Source: Arthrobotrys musiformis (Eukaryota > Ascomycota > Orbiliomycetes > Orbiliales > Orbiliaceae). From it: DNA of 64,000 nt. The stretch lies in contig JAVHJL010000003.1 of NCBI GenBank assembly GCA_036971715.1, positions 1,116,001 to 1,180,000 of the forward strand, read 5' to 3'. Below, piece after piece: positions 1 through 10,685 of this stretch (position 1 is the first letter of the stretch; the number at the start of each line of letters is the position of its first letter). The position numbers and the translations under genes were made by a program. The notes beneath the pieces are model-generated. The model was not told where the DNA came from and made no database searches. It saw only the letters and a list, made by a program, of their open reading frames with translations.

Positions 1-612
1 CAAAACCGAAACAAACACCAAATACGTAACCGTCACCGTCAGCACGACGAACACCGCCAAAATCACCACATATACTCCCGTCACCTCAACATTCACGAGC
101 ACAAATGTCGTCACCACAACCTCGGTGCTTCCGGAGGAAACTGTAACAAGAACTAAGAGCACCCCCTTCAGACCTGAGTGCACTAGTCTCTTAGCCAAGT
201 CCAAATTAGTGCAATATATTGTTACTCCAGGTAGAAGGGCGGCATACTCCCCACTCAACGAGCCTAAAGTCCCCGGTGATGCTTCTTCTGAATACACCCA
301 GAGCCTTTGCTGCGAGATGGCCTACACAGTTACCGACTGTCTTTCCGCTGCGTAAGTATATCTTTTTCCATAATCTTGTATCTTAAATACTGTACTAACA
401 TTTCTTTCTTCTTATACAGAGTTCTCCCCGACAACGCAGGCGGGTGGATTTGCAGAAGGTACTACGCCTATGATGCTGCTCCCTCTGGTGTCTCCGAGCT
501 ATGCCCCAAAGGTCGACCAGCTGGTGATTCCATCGGTCCCCGTGTTGGTGCTTATGAACTGTATAAGTCCAACATCGTTGGACCTTGTCTTGGATACACT
601 ATGCCACTTTAA
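1..612 (+). CDS. Ser/Thr-rich probable secreted protein, 3' part only
   Basis: The gene enters from the left edge, so its N-terminus is missing. Exons 2-351 and 420-612 join through an intron with donor GTAAGT at 352, a CTAAC branch point near 394 and acceptor ACAG ending at 419. The frame is open from base 2. The first visible part is a Thr/Ser/Val-rich stretch of TVTVS / TSTFTS type, as in O-glycosylated linkers of fungal surface proteins. The last 110 or so residues hold seven cysteines, including a CC pair, spread over both exons. No catalytic motif is recognised. The stop is at 610-612. Secretion is inferred from composition only, because the signal peptide lies outside the window. It borders a gene-poor AT-rich block. 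Confidence 0.7.
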
Positions 613-1998
613 GTGGTATGTTCTTTCTTTGGAATTGTGGCTATATACATATGCATTTGCTTTATCGCCTTTTAGCATTTTACTGGAGTTCTTTGCACAC
701 TGCATTTAATACATTTTGGGAATCAACCTTTTCATTTATTGTAATAGTACGGGTACGAAACATAGAGATGAAATTCTAGTTTTAATTTAGCACTTATAAA
801 CGTATGGATCCATGAGTGAATTGTGAGAGATAACCGAAACGATGCGACAGAACCCCATCGGAATTGTGGAGATACCTATAAGTGAGGGAGGAATCAGGGA
901 GGTTTCAATATCCGTAATACTATTCTTAGAAATATATTCATTAAAGCGTCATAAGGAATTCCTAATGTTCTTGCTTATTATTGATGCAATTGAGTAGGCT
1001 TATATTTGGTATTTCAACTTGTTTTTGTGCTACACCTTTTTATATAACTGTATATGGATATATCGATAGTAGTGTCGGATCTTGATATATTGATACATGT
1101 TGCGGGTCTCCGACCGAAGTCTTGTACTTAGAAGCAATGTATTCGTCATTTCTTGCAGACGGACCGCGATCGATGGTCGTGCAAAGGGGAAAGCCTGTTT
1201 CCGTACTACCCATACAACGACTCTACGAAATCGATAGAAAAATATCTTCAAGAACGTCGGGGGCCGGGATGTCTAGAATAATCGCCTCTTTAGCGCCATG
1301 ATACCCGTTCCCCTTAGGATATGAAGCACGCCGCCCTCATACTAAAATATCGATTTATTAAATGTCCATCAGTAAGGGGTTTATCCAGACTCAGCTGTCT
1401 AGAATGATATATATTCGAGAATTTATCTATGTCTTGCAGGTGACATTGTATTCCATCGCTGCGTGTTCAGACCACCGGATAACCCAGTTAAAAGTCATTT
1501 AAGGCTCCGCAATCACATATTCACAGCACCACCAAGATACGAATATTATTAGCGCCAGTTGTCTCGTCGCCAGACTCCTCAACTTGTTGAGTTTATGTTT
1601 CGAAGAAGATATGATGAATTCGAATGAGGGGATACATCCAAACAATCGACAATACCTTGACAACTGTATACCTGAAACTTCCAGCATGCCAGTTGGCCCG
1701 TCATTGATATGTGTATTTGAGCTCGCGAATTCTACAATTCTAGTGCGCCGCTATAGCACCATTCAGATTTTCGAGCGACAGTCATTTTTTGTACCCTGAG
1801 TTTTGAGGCACATACTTCGAGCGTATATGTGTTCTGCCAGACAGTTTCGAACCCTGAGGTTTTTCTTTCAAAGAAACAATATAGGAACTAGCCCGACCTC
1901 TCCATGTTGCTGCTTTGCAACTGGTGGAATATAAATCCTAAGCGACCAAAAAAGGTCCGTTGGGCCTCGGGCCAAACAAAAAAAAGAGAGTTCGGCTT
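613..1998. other. AT-rich intergenic block, no gene
   Basis: Only short shadow reading frames are present here. The DNA is rich in TATA/ATAT runs and I see no conserved protein fragment. It is the left part of a roughly 8-kb degenerate region. Confidence 0.6.
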
Positions 1999-2070
1999 TG
2001 CTCATAACCTGGATTGAACAGGTGACCTTTGCATTACAAGTGCAACGCTCTACCACTAAGCTATACAAGC
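1999..2070 (-). tRNA. tRNA-Thr (anticodon TGT)
   Basis: The minus strand folds into a complete 72-base tRNA without intron. The acceptor stem GCTTGTA pairs with TATGAGC (two G-U pairs), followed by discriminator A. The D stem is GCTT/GAGC, the anticodon stem TTGCA/TGCAA with loop CTTGTAA, the variable loop AGGTC, and the T stem ACCTG/CAGGT with loop TTCAATC. The anticodon is TGT, which reads ACA threonine codons. CCA is not encoded, as expected in a eukaryote. A run of eight T on the minus strand (1978-1985) lies about 14 bases downstream and fits a Pol III terminator. It sits alone in degenerate AT-rich DNA yet shows no broken pair. Confidence 0.9.
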
Positions 2071-5000
2071 ATATTGAACTGCGAGGCATTCGATGAGGCG
2101 GGCGAATTTAGTGGCATTATCGCTCGCGGCGCGGTGAGATAGATATAAATAAATGTTTATAACGTATAATGGTTAATCAAAATCGAGTCGCGCTGTTGCA
2201 CCAATTCTTTTCCAACACATGAAAAGTGTTTGTGGTCTGGAGCGAGACAAGTAGAGGTGTAATAGTCTTAGTCAAGATACCTATATAGACGTAGATCAAC
2301 AATCTATGAATGTCGTGGCTGGAAGGTTCCCTTTCCATGCAGGTTTCAGACGCAGGTTTTCAGTCCACGTGCTCACTGGCAACGAACGGTGCATAACAGC
2401 TATGCGTCAATAAGCTAACTGGCCGATAAACATAGTAATATATAAAATAGTTGGTTGGTCTCCAGACTGCCAGTTGGTTGCATGTAGCTGCATTGCATCT
2501 CCAGCTCTGGGGTCGGACCGTCTCTTTTTTATATTTTATTTGATAGCTTTATGCATTTTATATCCTTAGGTCTCTTTCTGAGAGGGCTACGGGCTGCTGG
2601 TTAGAGAGAGGGACACTTCTAAACTGCACAAAACCCGGACATGGACCAAGAGGCCTCTTCTCGGACAGAGCAAGATATCCGATATTTACATACCAAAGCA
2701 AAGACATCCACATTTTCGACCACGGGGTTGAAATAAGAGGAAAGGGGTAGCGGACATCCCGTGGTTTTCTGGCCCTGGACTCTTCAACCTTTGAACGCAT
2801 TAGACACATTATCAATGACCTTCTAGCTTTTCGTACAGACTCGTCTCATTTTTTTTCGTAGGCAGACCGGTCCACGGATGTCATATTTCAGGACGAAGTC
2901 CACTGCTGAAGGCAATAATATCGATATATCTGCAACTTATCACTCCCCAAAATATCATTAGGTTCTCGTGCGTTATGAGCTTTGTCAATATCGATATCGT
3001 CTCGCGTCATGATCGTATGACGTCCAATCTTTGTTGGTGATCGCTGAAATATCATAGGTTGCAATTGTAACGGGTCACAATATCTTTAGGTAAATGTTTC
3101 ATCATCCCTTTTTTGGAACTCTTCGTCATGAATTGTGCCCCGGACGGGCGACAGTTACCCTGGCCCTCGCGTGCTCACGTTCGTGCCGCGTTAGGCCATT
3201 CACAGTTTCGAATACCGGGGCGTCGTTCCAATTAGAGGCGAAAATGAAGCCTGATTGCCGGGAATTCTTAATCAACTCCAATATATATCATGACATCTGT
3301 TGTTTGATTTCCTTCACTATAACAATTAGGTCGATTATGAAGGGAGGAATTTCGCATTCAAGTCTCAGTTATAATAGCAGGTGATGATTGGTGTTTGGAG
3401 ATCGATTTCCGTTCGGAAGAGGCGTTGCATCGCGATATCTGCAGAGTTGTTCGATATGATTCACATATCGCCCAGATATCGATCGATGCTAACAAAACGG
3501 GACTGGATTTCATCTGACCACATGGATCGTAATTATCGTCCCCAAAACCGACAGTTTTCCCCCCGATCAGGCTGCCTAAATATTATATTAACAGCATAAA
3601 GCAGCGGTGCACTCATAGATATCGTCATACTCGGACTTCAACTCGCCTTATAACATCATTTTCGGTATTGCATTTCTGTTTAAAGGGTTAGACGCGATAT
3701 ACATCAATATGCACAGTGCTGCCACGGATTCGGAATGAACCATATATCAAATCTAGTAAATTGTGAGGCGTTATTGAATGTCATGTAGTCGCATGCATTT
3801 TCCAATGCATCGCTTTTATGGTCATGGGAGGCCTTGGCTCCGTTTTTTATAAATATTTCAGACCATGAAACTCTAGTCAAGGAGTGTGTGTCACTATATC
3901 ACACACAGCCTTTTCATGAATTCATTCCAGAGATATCCATTGCCACCTCTTTCCCCTTTTTTCATTTGAGGCACCCATTGATAGTTGATCAAACTGTGGA
4001 TTCTCATATAAATACGGAGTAAAATTTAAAACGGCTACGTCGTGTTCTCTAAGTATTTATAACCCATAGAGCGACGCGCTAAGGAGAGGAATGGCATCCG
4101 AATATCTGAGATTTCCGCATATGTCGATCGAGCTCAACTTAGTGTTTTCTTTATATAAATCATATGATCATTAATTTCGCCTTGGTTGCGTCAAATTTGT
4201 CTTACACTCGACAAAGCACTAAAATATGGCTATATAGGTATATATTATGGTCATTTGAGCCGCGCCTTTGCTTTCAAATCAAGAGCTTAAGAGTAACTGC
4301 TCGGATCCGAAAAATGCAATATAATATTTGTAGTGGCGGATGTATTCAGACTTCATCTTGTCTTCCAATTCCATTATATATTCCAACAAACTCAAGTTGA
4401 TATAAACTAATACAGAATTCAGAACGCATGTGTCCCTCCTGTATCATTCACATGCAAAAAGGGAACCTGCTGAGATATGCCATTTTACTGGTGTAGTAAA
4501 TTTCCCCCTTCATAGATCGTATTCCATGGATACGTTGTCCTGCGCTGACCGAGTTCTTCCCATTCGCCAGCTTATTGCATTTCGTGGTGACTTTGTGAAC
4601 TGGTAGTGGTATTAACATGAAACCCCTGGGACTTCTTTTGTAACCCACTGCAGATGTTATACTGTGGTATATATATGCATATTACCTTTCGAGATCGTGT
4701 GCTACCCAAATAGGAGCTTCCCTAAGCCACAAGGGCCAGGCTCCACATAACCATAATTCCTTGAGGTCCCTCTTAAGATCTTCTAACGGTTGTTCCTAAG
4801 GGGGCTTATTGGGTTTGCTTTCTTATCGAGTTTTACCCAGTTTATATATATATGTGTATATATAATTATGCACGCTCTTCGTGTGAGAGGTACCCTTGGG
4901 TTCAAGGCTACCTAACTTAGCTAGGCTCATGCAGTTGGACGATTTTAAAACTTTTTGTACATACAACTCTCGTATATTTTGTTTAATATCTTCGGTCTAT

Positions 5001-6988
5001 GATTTCGTCCCCGTTTATATCTAATTGAACCGACTCGACCGTCCGGTCTCCATGGCCCCCTTTTTTGTTCTGAGAATATATTTGCTTTGATCGTGATATA
5101 TATATATATATATCTAACCTCATTTACCTGGTGCCTTTTGTCTCTCCAGCATCAGTAGCACTTGAGGCCTGCCGCAAGTGGTATTCTCCCAAAGCCATAT
5201 ATGCCCCGCAAATATTCCGTAAGGAGGGATAATGTCGGTGTATATTATCGATATATTCCGCCATCGTCGGCTACGACTAGGATTCTTGTATACGCTGCCT
5301 AATCACCTTGGATCGGATTTGAAATTTCGTAAACATATTAACCGGCTTGCGGAGCTTTTTCCCACAGATAGATAGTGTATGCATATAACCTAATTCGTAT
5401 CTCTGAAACATTGCTGGTTGTATTCGCCAGAACGTAGTATGGACAATACCATAAAGCAGCTAGTTTGCGGGGTCCAAATCGAGTTCGAGATAGAATTACG
5501 TACATCGAGAGCTGGACGTTTTGGAAGCCCGTTCGCCATTTGACGCTCTGGTACTGGGTCTTGCGACCGCACGTACGTTTGTTACATATATATATTCGGC
5601 TAAGGTTGCGACGACGAGACTGCCGCATGGGGCCCCTACCAATTCGGGTTGGTATATATACTTTATAAAATATCTTTCCATGAACTCCTTAGCTCTCGCT
5701 AGTAATAGATGAAGCTCCGAACGCACATATCGACTTTGTCAATGTAATACCCAGCAACATGGTCCCGATTCCGCCAAACTCAGGTAATGTCGGGGAGCCC
5801 TTGCAATATTTGATATAAGTCATCCACAGTCGGCCAGTAATCACTTTATCAATACCACGGACCATTTGCAATCATCGCACCTTCTTTATTATCGCTAGGC
5901 GAGGGACATCGAGTTATATAGCTATAGCGGTGCATGAACCCTTTGGGGAACATGTACGGCAGCTGGTTTTGATATGCGGTATAAGTGGACATATAGTATC
6001 GTCATCGCTGGTCAGATTATCGATCGAGTATAGATCGCATGCCTCGTTGGTTGATACTTCGATGAACCATTGGTAGCTAAATTATACATCAGCCGCCTCG
6101 ATTTTCGTCAGAATAAAGGTCTAGTCCGTATAAATTCTATCGACTGATGAGGATATATAGCATGGGAATCATCGAGCTGGCTAACCATCCATCTGAACGG
6201 CCGTTAACGGTATATGGAAATTTCCCAGCGCTCCCGCGACCTCTGCATGAGCAATATTGGTCGATACTGTAAATAGCCATACGGATCGGATGATGATCAA
6301 AATTGGTTTGCTCATGCGTGCTCTGTCTCAGCGTCGAGTACATGATTACATCGAGTTCTCGTGACAGCTATTGTTCTGTGTATACGCATTCCGTAATATT
6401 GCAATATATTGCAATATATTTGGTTAGATTAAGCCGGGCCATCGTATACGGCTCCTTCCTGGTATGTCCAGACCGTACACAATATTCAAATACCTTCGCT
6501 CGCCGATACATCACGGCCCGATGCCCGGTGCCACCCATTTATATGGAGGCCACCCTGACCTTCCAGGTATAAAACCGAGTATCGCTCTGTGTACATGTAC
6601 ATACCTCGAGGCCTAGCTCGAGATTATGTCGTGTATATATATATCGTGCCCCTTTCTTAGATTAAGATATATACTCTCCGTAGAAAGCTTGAGAAGATAT
6701 TGCCGCATGACTGGCAGCACCGCGAGACCACCGCATGATAAACAAACCGCATATCTAGCATTCCATAGCTATAATAGTTATTTGCAGCGAAGCCCCTTGT
6801 ACCGTAATAAATATAAATATGATGTTTAGATAACTCATATTTAAGCGCATTGCTAGTGAGGATTAACCCGCGATATATATTTCTGACTTGTATATTAATT
6901 CATTCCACCGTGCCTTAGTACTTGCACCTCAATTGAAGTGCAGGAAGGGTTATAAACATACTTTCTGGGTGGCGCACCAGAGACCGTG
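2071..6988. other. Degenerate AT-rich block, no intact gene
   Basis: Nearly 5 kb with no reading frame that resembles a protein I know. It has many TA-rich tracts, for example the TA run near 5096-5113, and ATATCGATAT palindromes near 2918, 2988 and 5246. The most likely reading is old transposon DNA destroyed by RIP, since a recognisable integrase remnant lies directly to the right. That origin is an inference. Confidence 0.5.
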
Positions 6989-7400
6989 CTACCCAAGCCC
7001 GCGCTCAATTGTTACACCATAGCACCTGATCTTTTCGAGGCTATAGCCATATCTCGGTTGAAAACCCATCATAATTTCGGCAGGGCTGTAACCGTGGATT
7101 CGAAGCTTCCTGGTACTGATTATAAATCCGGCATGGCGAGCATATCCAGACCACCCCAAGATGGAGTTCCAGCCATGTTGAAGAATCTGGGTCCGAATAT
7201 ATGCCTTAACCATCTGGACGTGACGTTCGGCTAAGCCCACTGAGGAAGGATGATCAGCAGGAGCTGGAACTCTGAGAATCCCGGCGTTTTGATAGTAAGT
7301 GGTTATAATATGTCGGAACTGGTGAAATATTTGGCATTGTCGGTATACATGATCAGTGGATATCCAAAGTATGGGGTGATCGCGCTAGCTGATCTGAGTA
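6989..7400 (-). mobile_element. Decayed LTR-retrotransposon integrase fragment
   Basis: On the minus strand, about 7400 to 7305 encodes GYPLIMYTDNAKYFTSS, which fits the integrase core around the second catalytic Asp (usual form TDNGxxF). The frame then meets a stop. After a gap and frame change, about 7262 to 6989 encodes DHPSSVGLAERHVQMV, holding the expected catalytic Glu. It continues with STRKLRIHGYSPAEIMMGF, the motif that follows the core in fungal LTR-element integrases. Gag, protease, RT and RNase H were not found, and no LTR pair was identified. It is a dead remnant. Gypsy-type is more likely than copia, but that is a guess. Confidence 0.7.
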
Positions 7401-8486
7401 TATACCTAGGTATACATGGGCTAGGTCAGAGGGTGGTGCTGCGCAGGAGACAAGGGCTAGGTTGGAATATTGAATATATAACCAACATGATGAGTTTATA
7501 AATCGCGTTTCTTTAGTTAAATCAACCTCGTATTGGGCTCTCTGAATATATAATCGATTGTGATATAAGTTAGTCCCTCCGAGGCAGCTGCAACATGTTT
7601 GTTTGCCCGCCAGCTTAAACGTCGTACAGATGCTTCCAAAATGATGCCTTGGTTAAATAAAAGTCACCAGCCACCGTCAACCATTCCATGTGGGCGGCCG
7701 GCCAGATCGGAGTGATATATATTTAAACATATTTCGGTCGAATTCTCACCACGCCACCGACATCGGATGTTTCTCAGCTGCGGGAGAGATCGTTCGAATA
7801 CCAATCCACGTGCCACGACATATTTTTTTTTTCAAAGAAGTCGTATGTGACTGCCAATCATCTGGCCTGGTATCATGCCGGATTCAAGGGTATTTCTATA
7901 ACATATTGCAATTGTTATATTCGGGTTTATATGGTCTCGCGGTGGGTTTAGATAAAAAGATCAATAGGAACTCATATCCACAAAGTAGGCTTAACCAATT
8001 CATATTTTGCCTTTGCGAATAGAAACGATGTAATATATTCAACCACACCCCAAACATCGAAGTTATGCCAGTCAAAAGCCATCTTGGTTGAAATTATCAG
8101 CTAGCATAAGATGTGTCTTAGGAATCATCTCCCCATTCCATGTCCAATACCAACGAGGGATGGTACATGGACTGGAGTATCCCAAGGCCTATATCAGTGA
8201 GAAGCAAATATGCACCCAGTCATCCCTGAATAGGAGTCGAACCTTATAACGACAATATATATACCAAATATAATAGAAAGAGTAAATAAGTTATTCATTC
8301 CCTTGGTAGGAGTCTACGGTCCATATGTCAATGTTCAATACGTCCAAACCGAAAGAGTAAAGAGGCCACATGCCCAGATTGTAAAGCAGACGTCTAGACA
8401 ATGGTTTATACTTATACCCCTCAATAGTAGTACATGTAATCCTTTAGGGAAACATTCTGGTTAGAGATAAACATTAAAGGTACTTC
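7401..8486. other. Degenerate AT-rich DNA, probably part of the same dead element
   Basis: No supportable gene. At 8226-8260 there is a sequence (CCTGAATAGGAGTCGAACC) also found in reverse orientation at 9460-9479, so at least part of this stretch is repetitive. Confidence 0.45.
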
Positions 8487-9457
8487 ATGACATAAATATG
8501 AGTGTGACCATAAGGCAGGTTGAGGAAGTTGTATATATATTATAAAAGTCAGAGTTTGAATACCACTTTTGAGGCAGGTGGGAGAAGTGGAGGAAGTTGT
8601 AAAGGGAAGGGTTCAAATCCCAGCGATACGGGGGGAGGGGGGTATTTATACCCCACCACGGAACCTAGTCTTGTCCTTCCAAGGGCCCAGCATAGAACCT
8701 TCCACTCATGCCGGTAGAAAGCGCCGGAGTACATACATCACCCGACAGAACCTTCCAAACCCCAGCATAGAAACTTCCATCCATTACACTGGAATAATAG
8801 AAAGCGCCGGAGCATACAGACCATCCGATGGAACCTTCCACAAAGTATTCCATCACCTATCACCTTCTATCACAACCACCCCAAATGGTTCCAAGAGTAT
8901 GCTCAGCCCCCACATGGAGAGCCATAATTTCTACACACTTATGGCCTGCCGGCGTCTGGCACCGAAACTAACGTTCTACCAAAGACTCCAGCCCCTATAG
9001 AATCTAGGAATACAGTATACCACCAGCCCCTTCCTCTACACTACACTTATCATACTCTCTCTCACAAATCTTTAGTACATTTTAAAAAGAAAAAAGTTTA
9101 TAGCTTTTATTTTCGCCCTTTTTTATAAAAAAATAGAATAAAATTTAAATTAGTTTAAGGATACCCCCTCCCCCCCACCCTAATTCACGAGATAATCTCT
9201 ATCTAAACACCCCATCTACTTATAAAAAAAAAGCGGGAATAATATAAAGTTACAACTGTAAAAAAAACTAATAAAAAAAGACGAATTAAGCCCGCTTCAT
9301 AACCCCCTTCCCTTCAGCCTGGTTGGGATTTGAATTCTTTCCTTTATAACTTTTTTTACTTCCCCTACCTGCCTCGGAAAGTGGGATTCCAACTCTCACC
9401 TTTATAATATATATATGTTTGCGTGTATCCTGCCGTATGGTATGAGGGTAATGTCAT
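8487..9457. mobile_element. Inverted-repeat (SINE-like or foldback) element enclosing a duplicated segment
   Basis: The arm at 8487-8625 on the plus strand matches the reverse complement of 9320-9457. Shared landmarks in the same order are ATGACAT, ACCATA.GGCAGG, ATATATATTATAAA, AGAGTT.GAAT.CC, GAGGCAGGT and TTCAAATCCCA. Differences are largely G-to-A, as expected from RIP on one strand. The plus arm holds TGGGAGAAGTGG at 8579-8590 and GGTTCAAATCC at 8610-8620. These resemble Pol III A and B boxes, with their starts 31 bases apart. The arms enclose about 690 bases that carry a copy of the SerRS 3' flank. The match was made by eye, so exact ends are uncertain. Confidence 0.5.
8688..9300. repeat. 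RIP-mutated copy of the seryl-tRNA synthetase 3' flank
   Basis: This is a direct repeat of 10299-10685. It starts with CAGCATAGAACCTTCCACTC, runs through two units of a roughly 73-base minisatellite, and resumes at about 9081-9300 with a segment ending inside the last SerRS codons (..AAGCCCGCTTC). About 230 bases at 8846-9080 have no counterpart in the other copy. At 9138-9157 it differs from 10523-10542 by eight transitions in 20 bases, all C-to-T or G-to-A, while the SerRS-linked copy keeps the C and G. This copy is the mutated one. Confidence 0.75.
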
Positions 9458-9480
9458 AGGTTCGACTCCTATTCAGGCAC
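9458..9480 (+). other. tRNA 3'-half-like fragment
   Basis: The sequence ATAGG-TTCGACT-CCTAT forms a perfect five-pair T arm and is followed by TCAGGCA, as at the 3' end of a tRNA. A partly matching 5' strand (TGCCTCG) occurs near 9369, but the D and anticodon arms cannot be drawn. It could be a decayed tRNA, the tRNA-related tail of a SINE, or, read on the minus strand, a retroelement primer-binding site. A related copy lies at 8226-8244 in the opposite orientation. Confidence 0.35.
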
Positions 9481-9581
9481 AGCTGAAAGCAGATTTGTTT
9501 CGTAGTTCTTTTCTTCAGACCTTTCTTTTTTGCGCATTGTCATCAGGCTAGCTCGGCGTCTATTTCTTAGTTTCCTTTTCT

Positions 9582-10020
9582 TTAGACACCGGAGCCTCTG
9601 CAAGAGGCGGAACCCCCAAAATCTCCGCAGAAATTGGAACCCTTGCCCTTGATGAGAGCAATATCGCGTCGCATCTCATCGAGATGCGCTTCGCAGACCG
9701 CAACCTTCGCCATCAGGGTAAAATCGAGCGCGGTTTCACCGATCACCTAGGAGTATAAGTAAAGAAACAGTTATCCATCTTGGAAGTGATAAACTCACCA
9801 AAGTACCGAGACCACCCATGAACCACCTCATCATGCGCCACTCAGCAAGAACATCTGAAAAACCACTCGCCTGGTCGACACCCTTAGTGTACTACGAATT
9901 CTGCGTATTAGACTGGGAAAGATCCTTTAATGAGCTAAGACATACCGTTCGGCGTGCATTGCAGCCACGGATTCTGGGGGGTTGGATGATGCGACGATAA
10001 GCTGCGGGTCGAAAAAACAT
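9582..10020 (-). CDS. Small probable mitochondrial protein, 110 aa
   Basis: Three exons on the minus strand: 10020-9946, 9891-9799 and 9746-9582. Introns are 54 and 52 bases with donors GTATGT and GTGAGT. All junctions are phase 0 and the model has 110 codons plus TAA. The N-terminus MFFRPAAYRRIIQPPRIRGC is Arg-rich, free of acidic residues and typical of a mitochondrial presequence. A hydrophobic stretch around MRWFMGGLGTLVIGETALDF may be one membrane segment, followed by a short charged helix (CEAHLDEMRRDIALIKGKG) that may form a coiled coil. I do not recognise the family. It sits between the two copies of the duplicated SerRS flank. Mitochondrial location is an inference from the presequence. 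Confidence 0.6.
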
Positions 10021-10298
10021 CTTGGAGGCCCGGAGCTGGTGCTGCACAACGAGACAAGTTTGGAGGGTTACAGGAGCTGTTAGAATTTAGAGAGTAACTG
10101 ATAGGACGATATGAGGGATTATTTAACTTATGGTCGGAGGTGAAAGCGAAGGTGTAAAGCACGGGCTGATTTATCCCCTCTACTTCCCAAAGTTTTAATG
10201 TTGAGCGATCTTTTGTTCGGCCAAATATTCTGAACTATCGATCTCATCTATCTACCTACATAATAATGTTCTCATTATCTCTGGTCACACCTTTGAGC

Positions 10299-10685
10299 CC
10301 AGCATAGAACCTTCCACTCACACCGGTAGAAAGCGCCGGAGTACATACATCACCCAATCGAACCTTCCAAACCCCAGCGTAGAAACTTCCATCCATTACA
10401 CTGGAGTAGTAGAAAGCACCGGAGTACATATATCGTCCAATGGAACCTCACAAAGCTCCAGCATATCTCAGAATGAAAAAGTCCATAGCTTCTATTCTAG
10501 CCCTCTCTCATAAAAAGATAGAACAAAGCCCAAACCAGCTTAAGGATACCCCCCACCAGCTCTGATTTACGAGACAATCTCCACATCTAAACACCCCCAT
10601 CCGGTCATGAAAAAAAAAAGCGGGAATGGTATAAAGTTACAACTATAAAAAAACTAATAAAAAAAGAGTGAATCAAGCCTGCTTC
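10299..10685. repeat. Unmutated copy of the SerRS 3'-flank repeat, with ~73-bp minisatellite
   Basis: This partner of 8688-9300 lies directly downstream of the SerRS stop and overlaps its last four codons (10673-10685). Its left part is two tandem units of about 73 bases (10299-10371 and 10372-10445), each beginning CAGC(A/G)TAGAA and containing GTAGAAAGC.CCGGAGTACATA. CpA and TpG sites that read TpA in the other copy are intact here. Confidence 0.7.

Noticed and set aside
8569..9000. 143-codon plus-strand frame
   Set aside because: It lies entirely in the repeat arm and the duplicated SerRS flank, which are non-coding in the parental copy.
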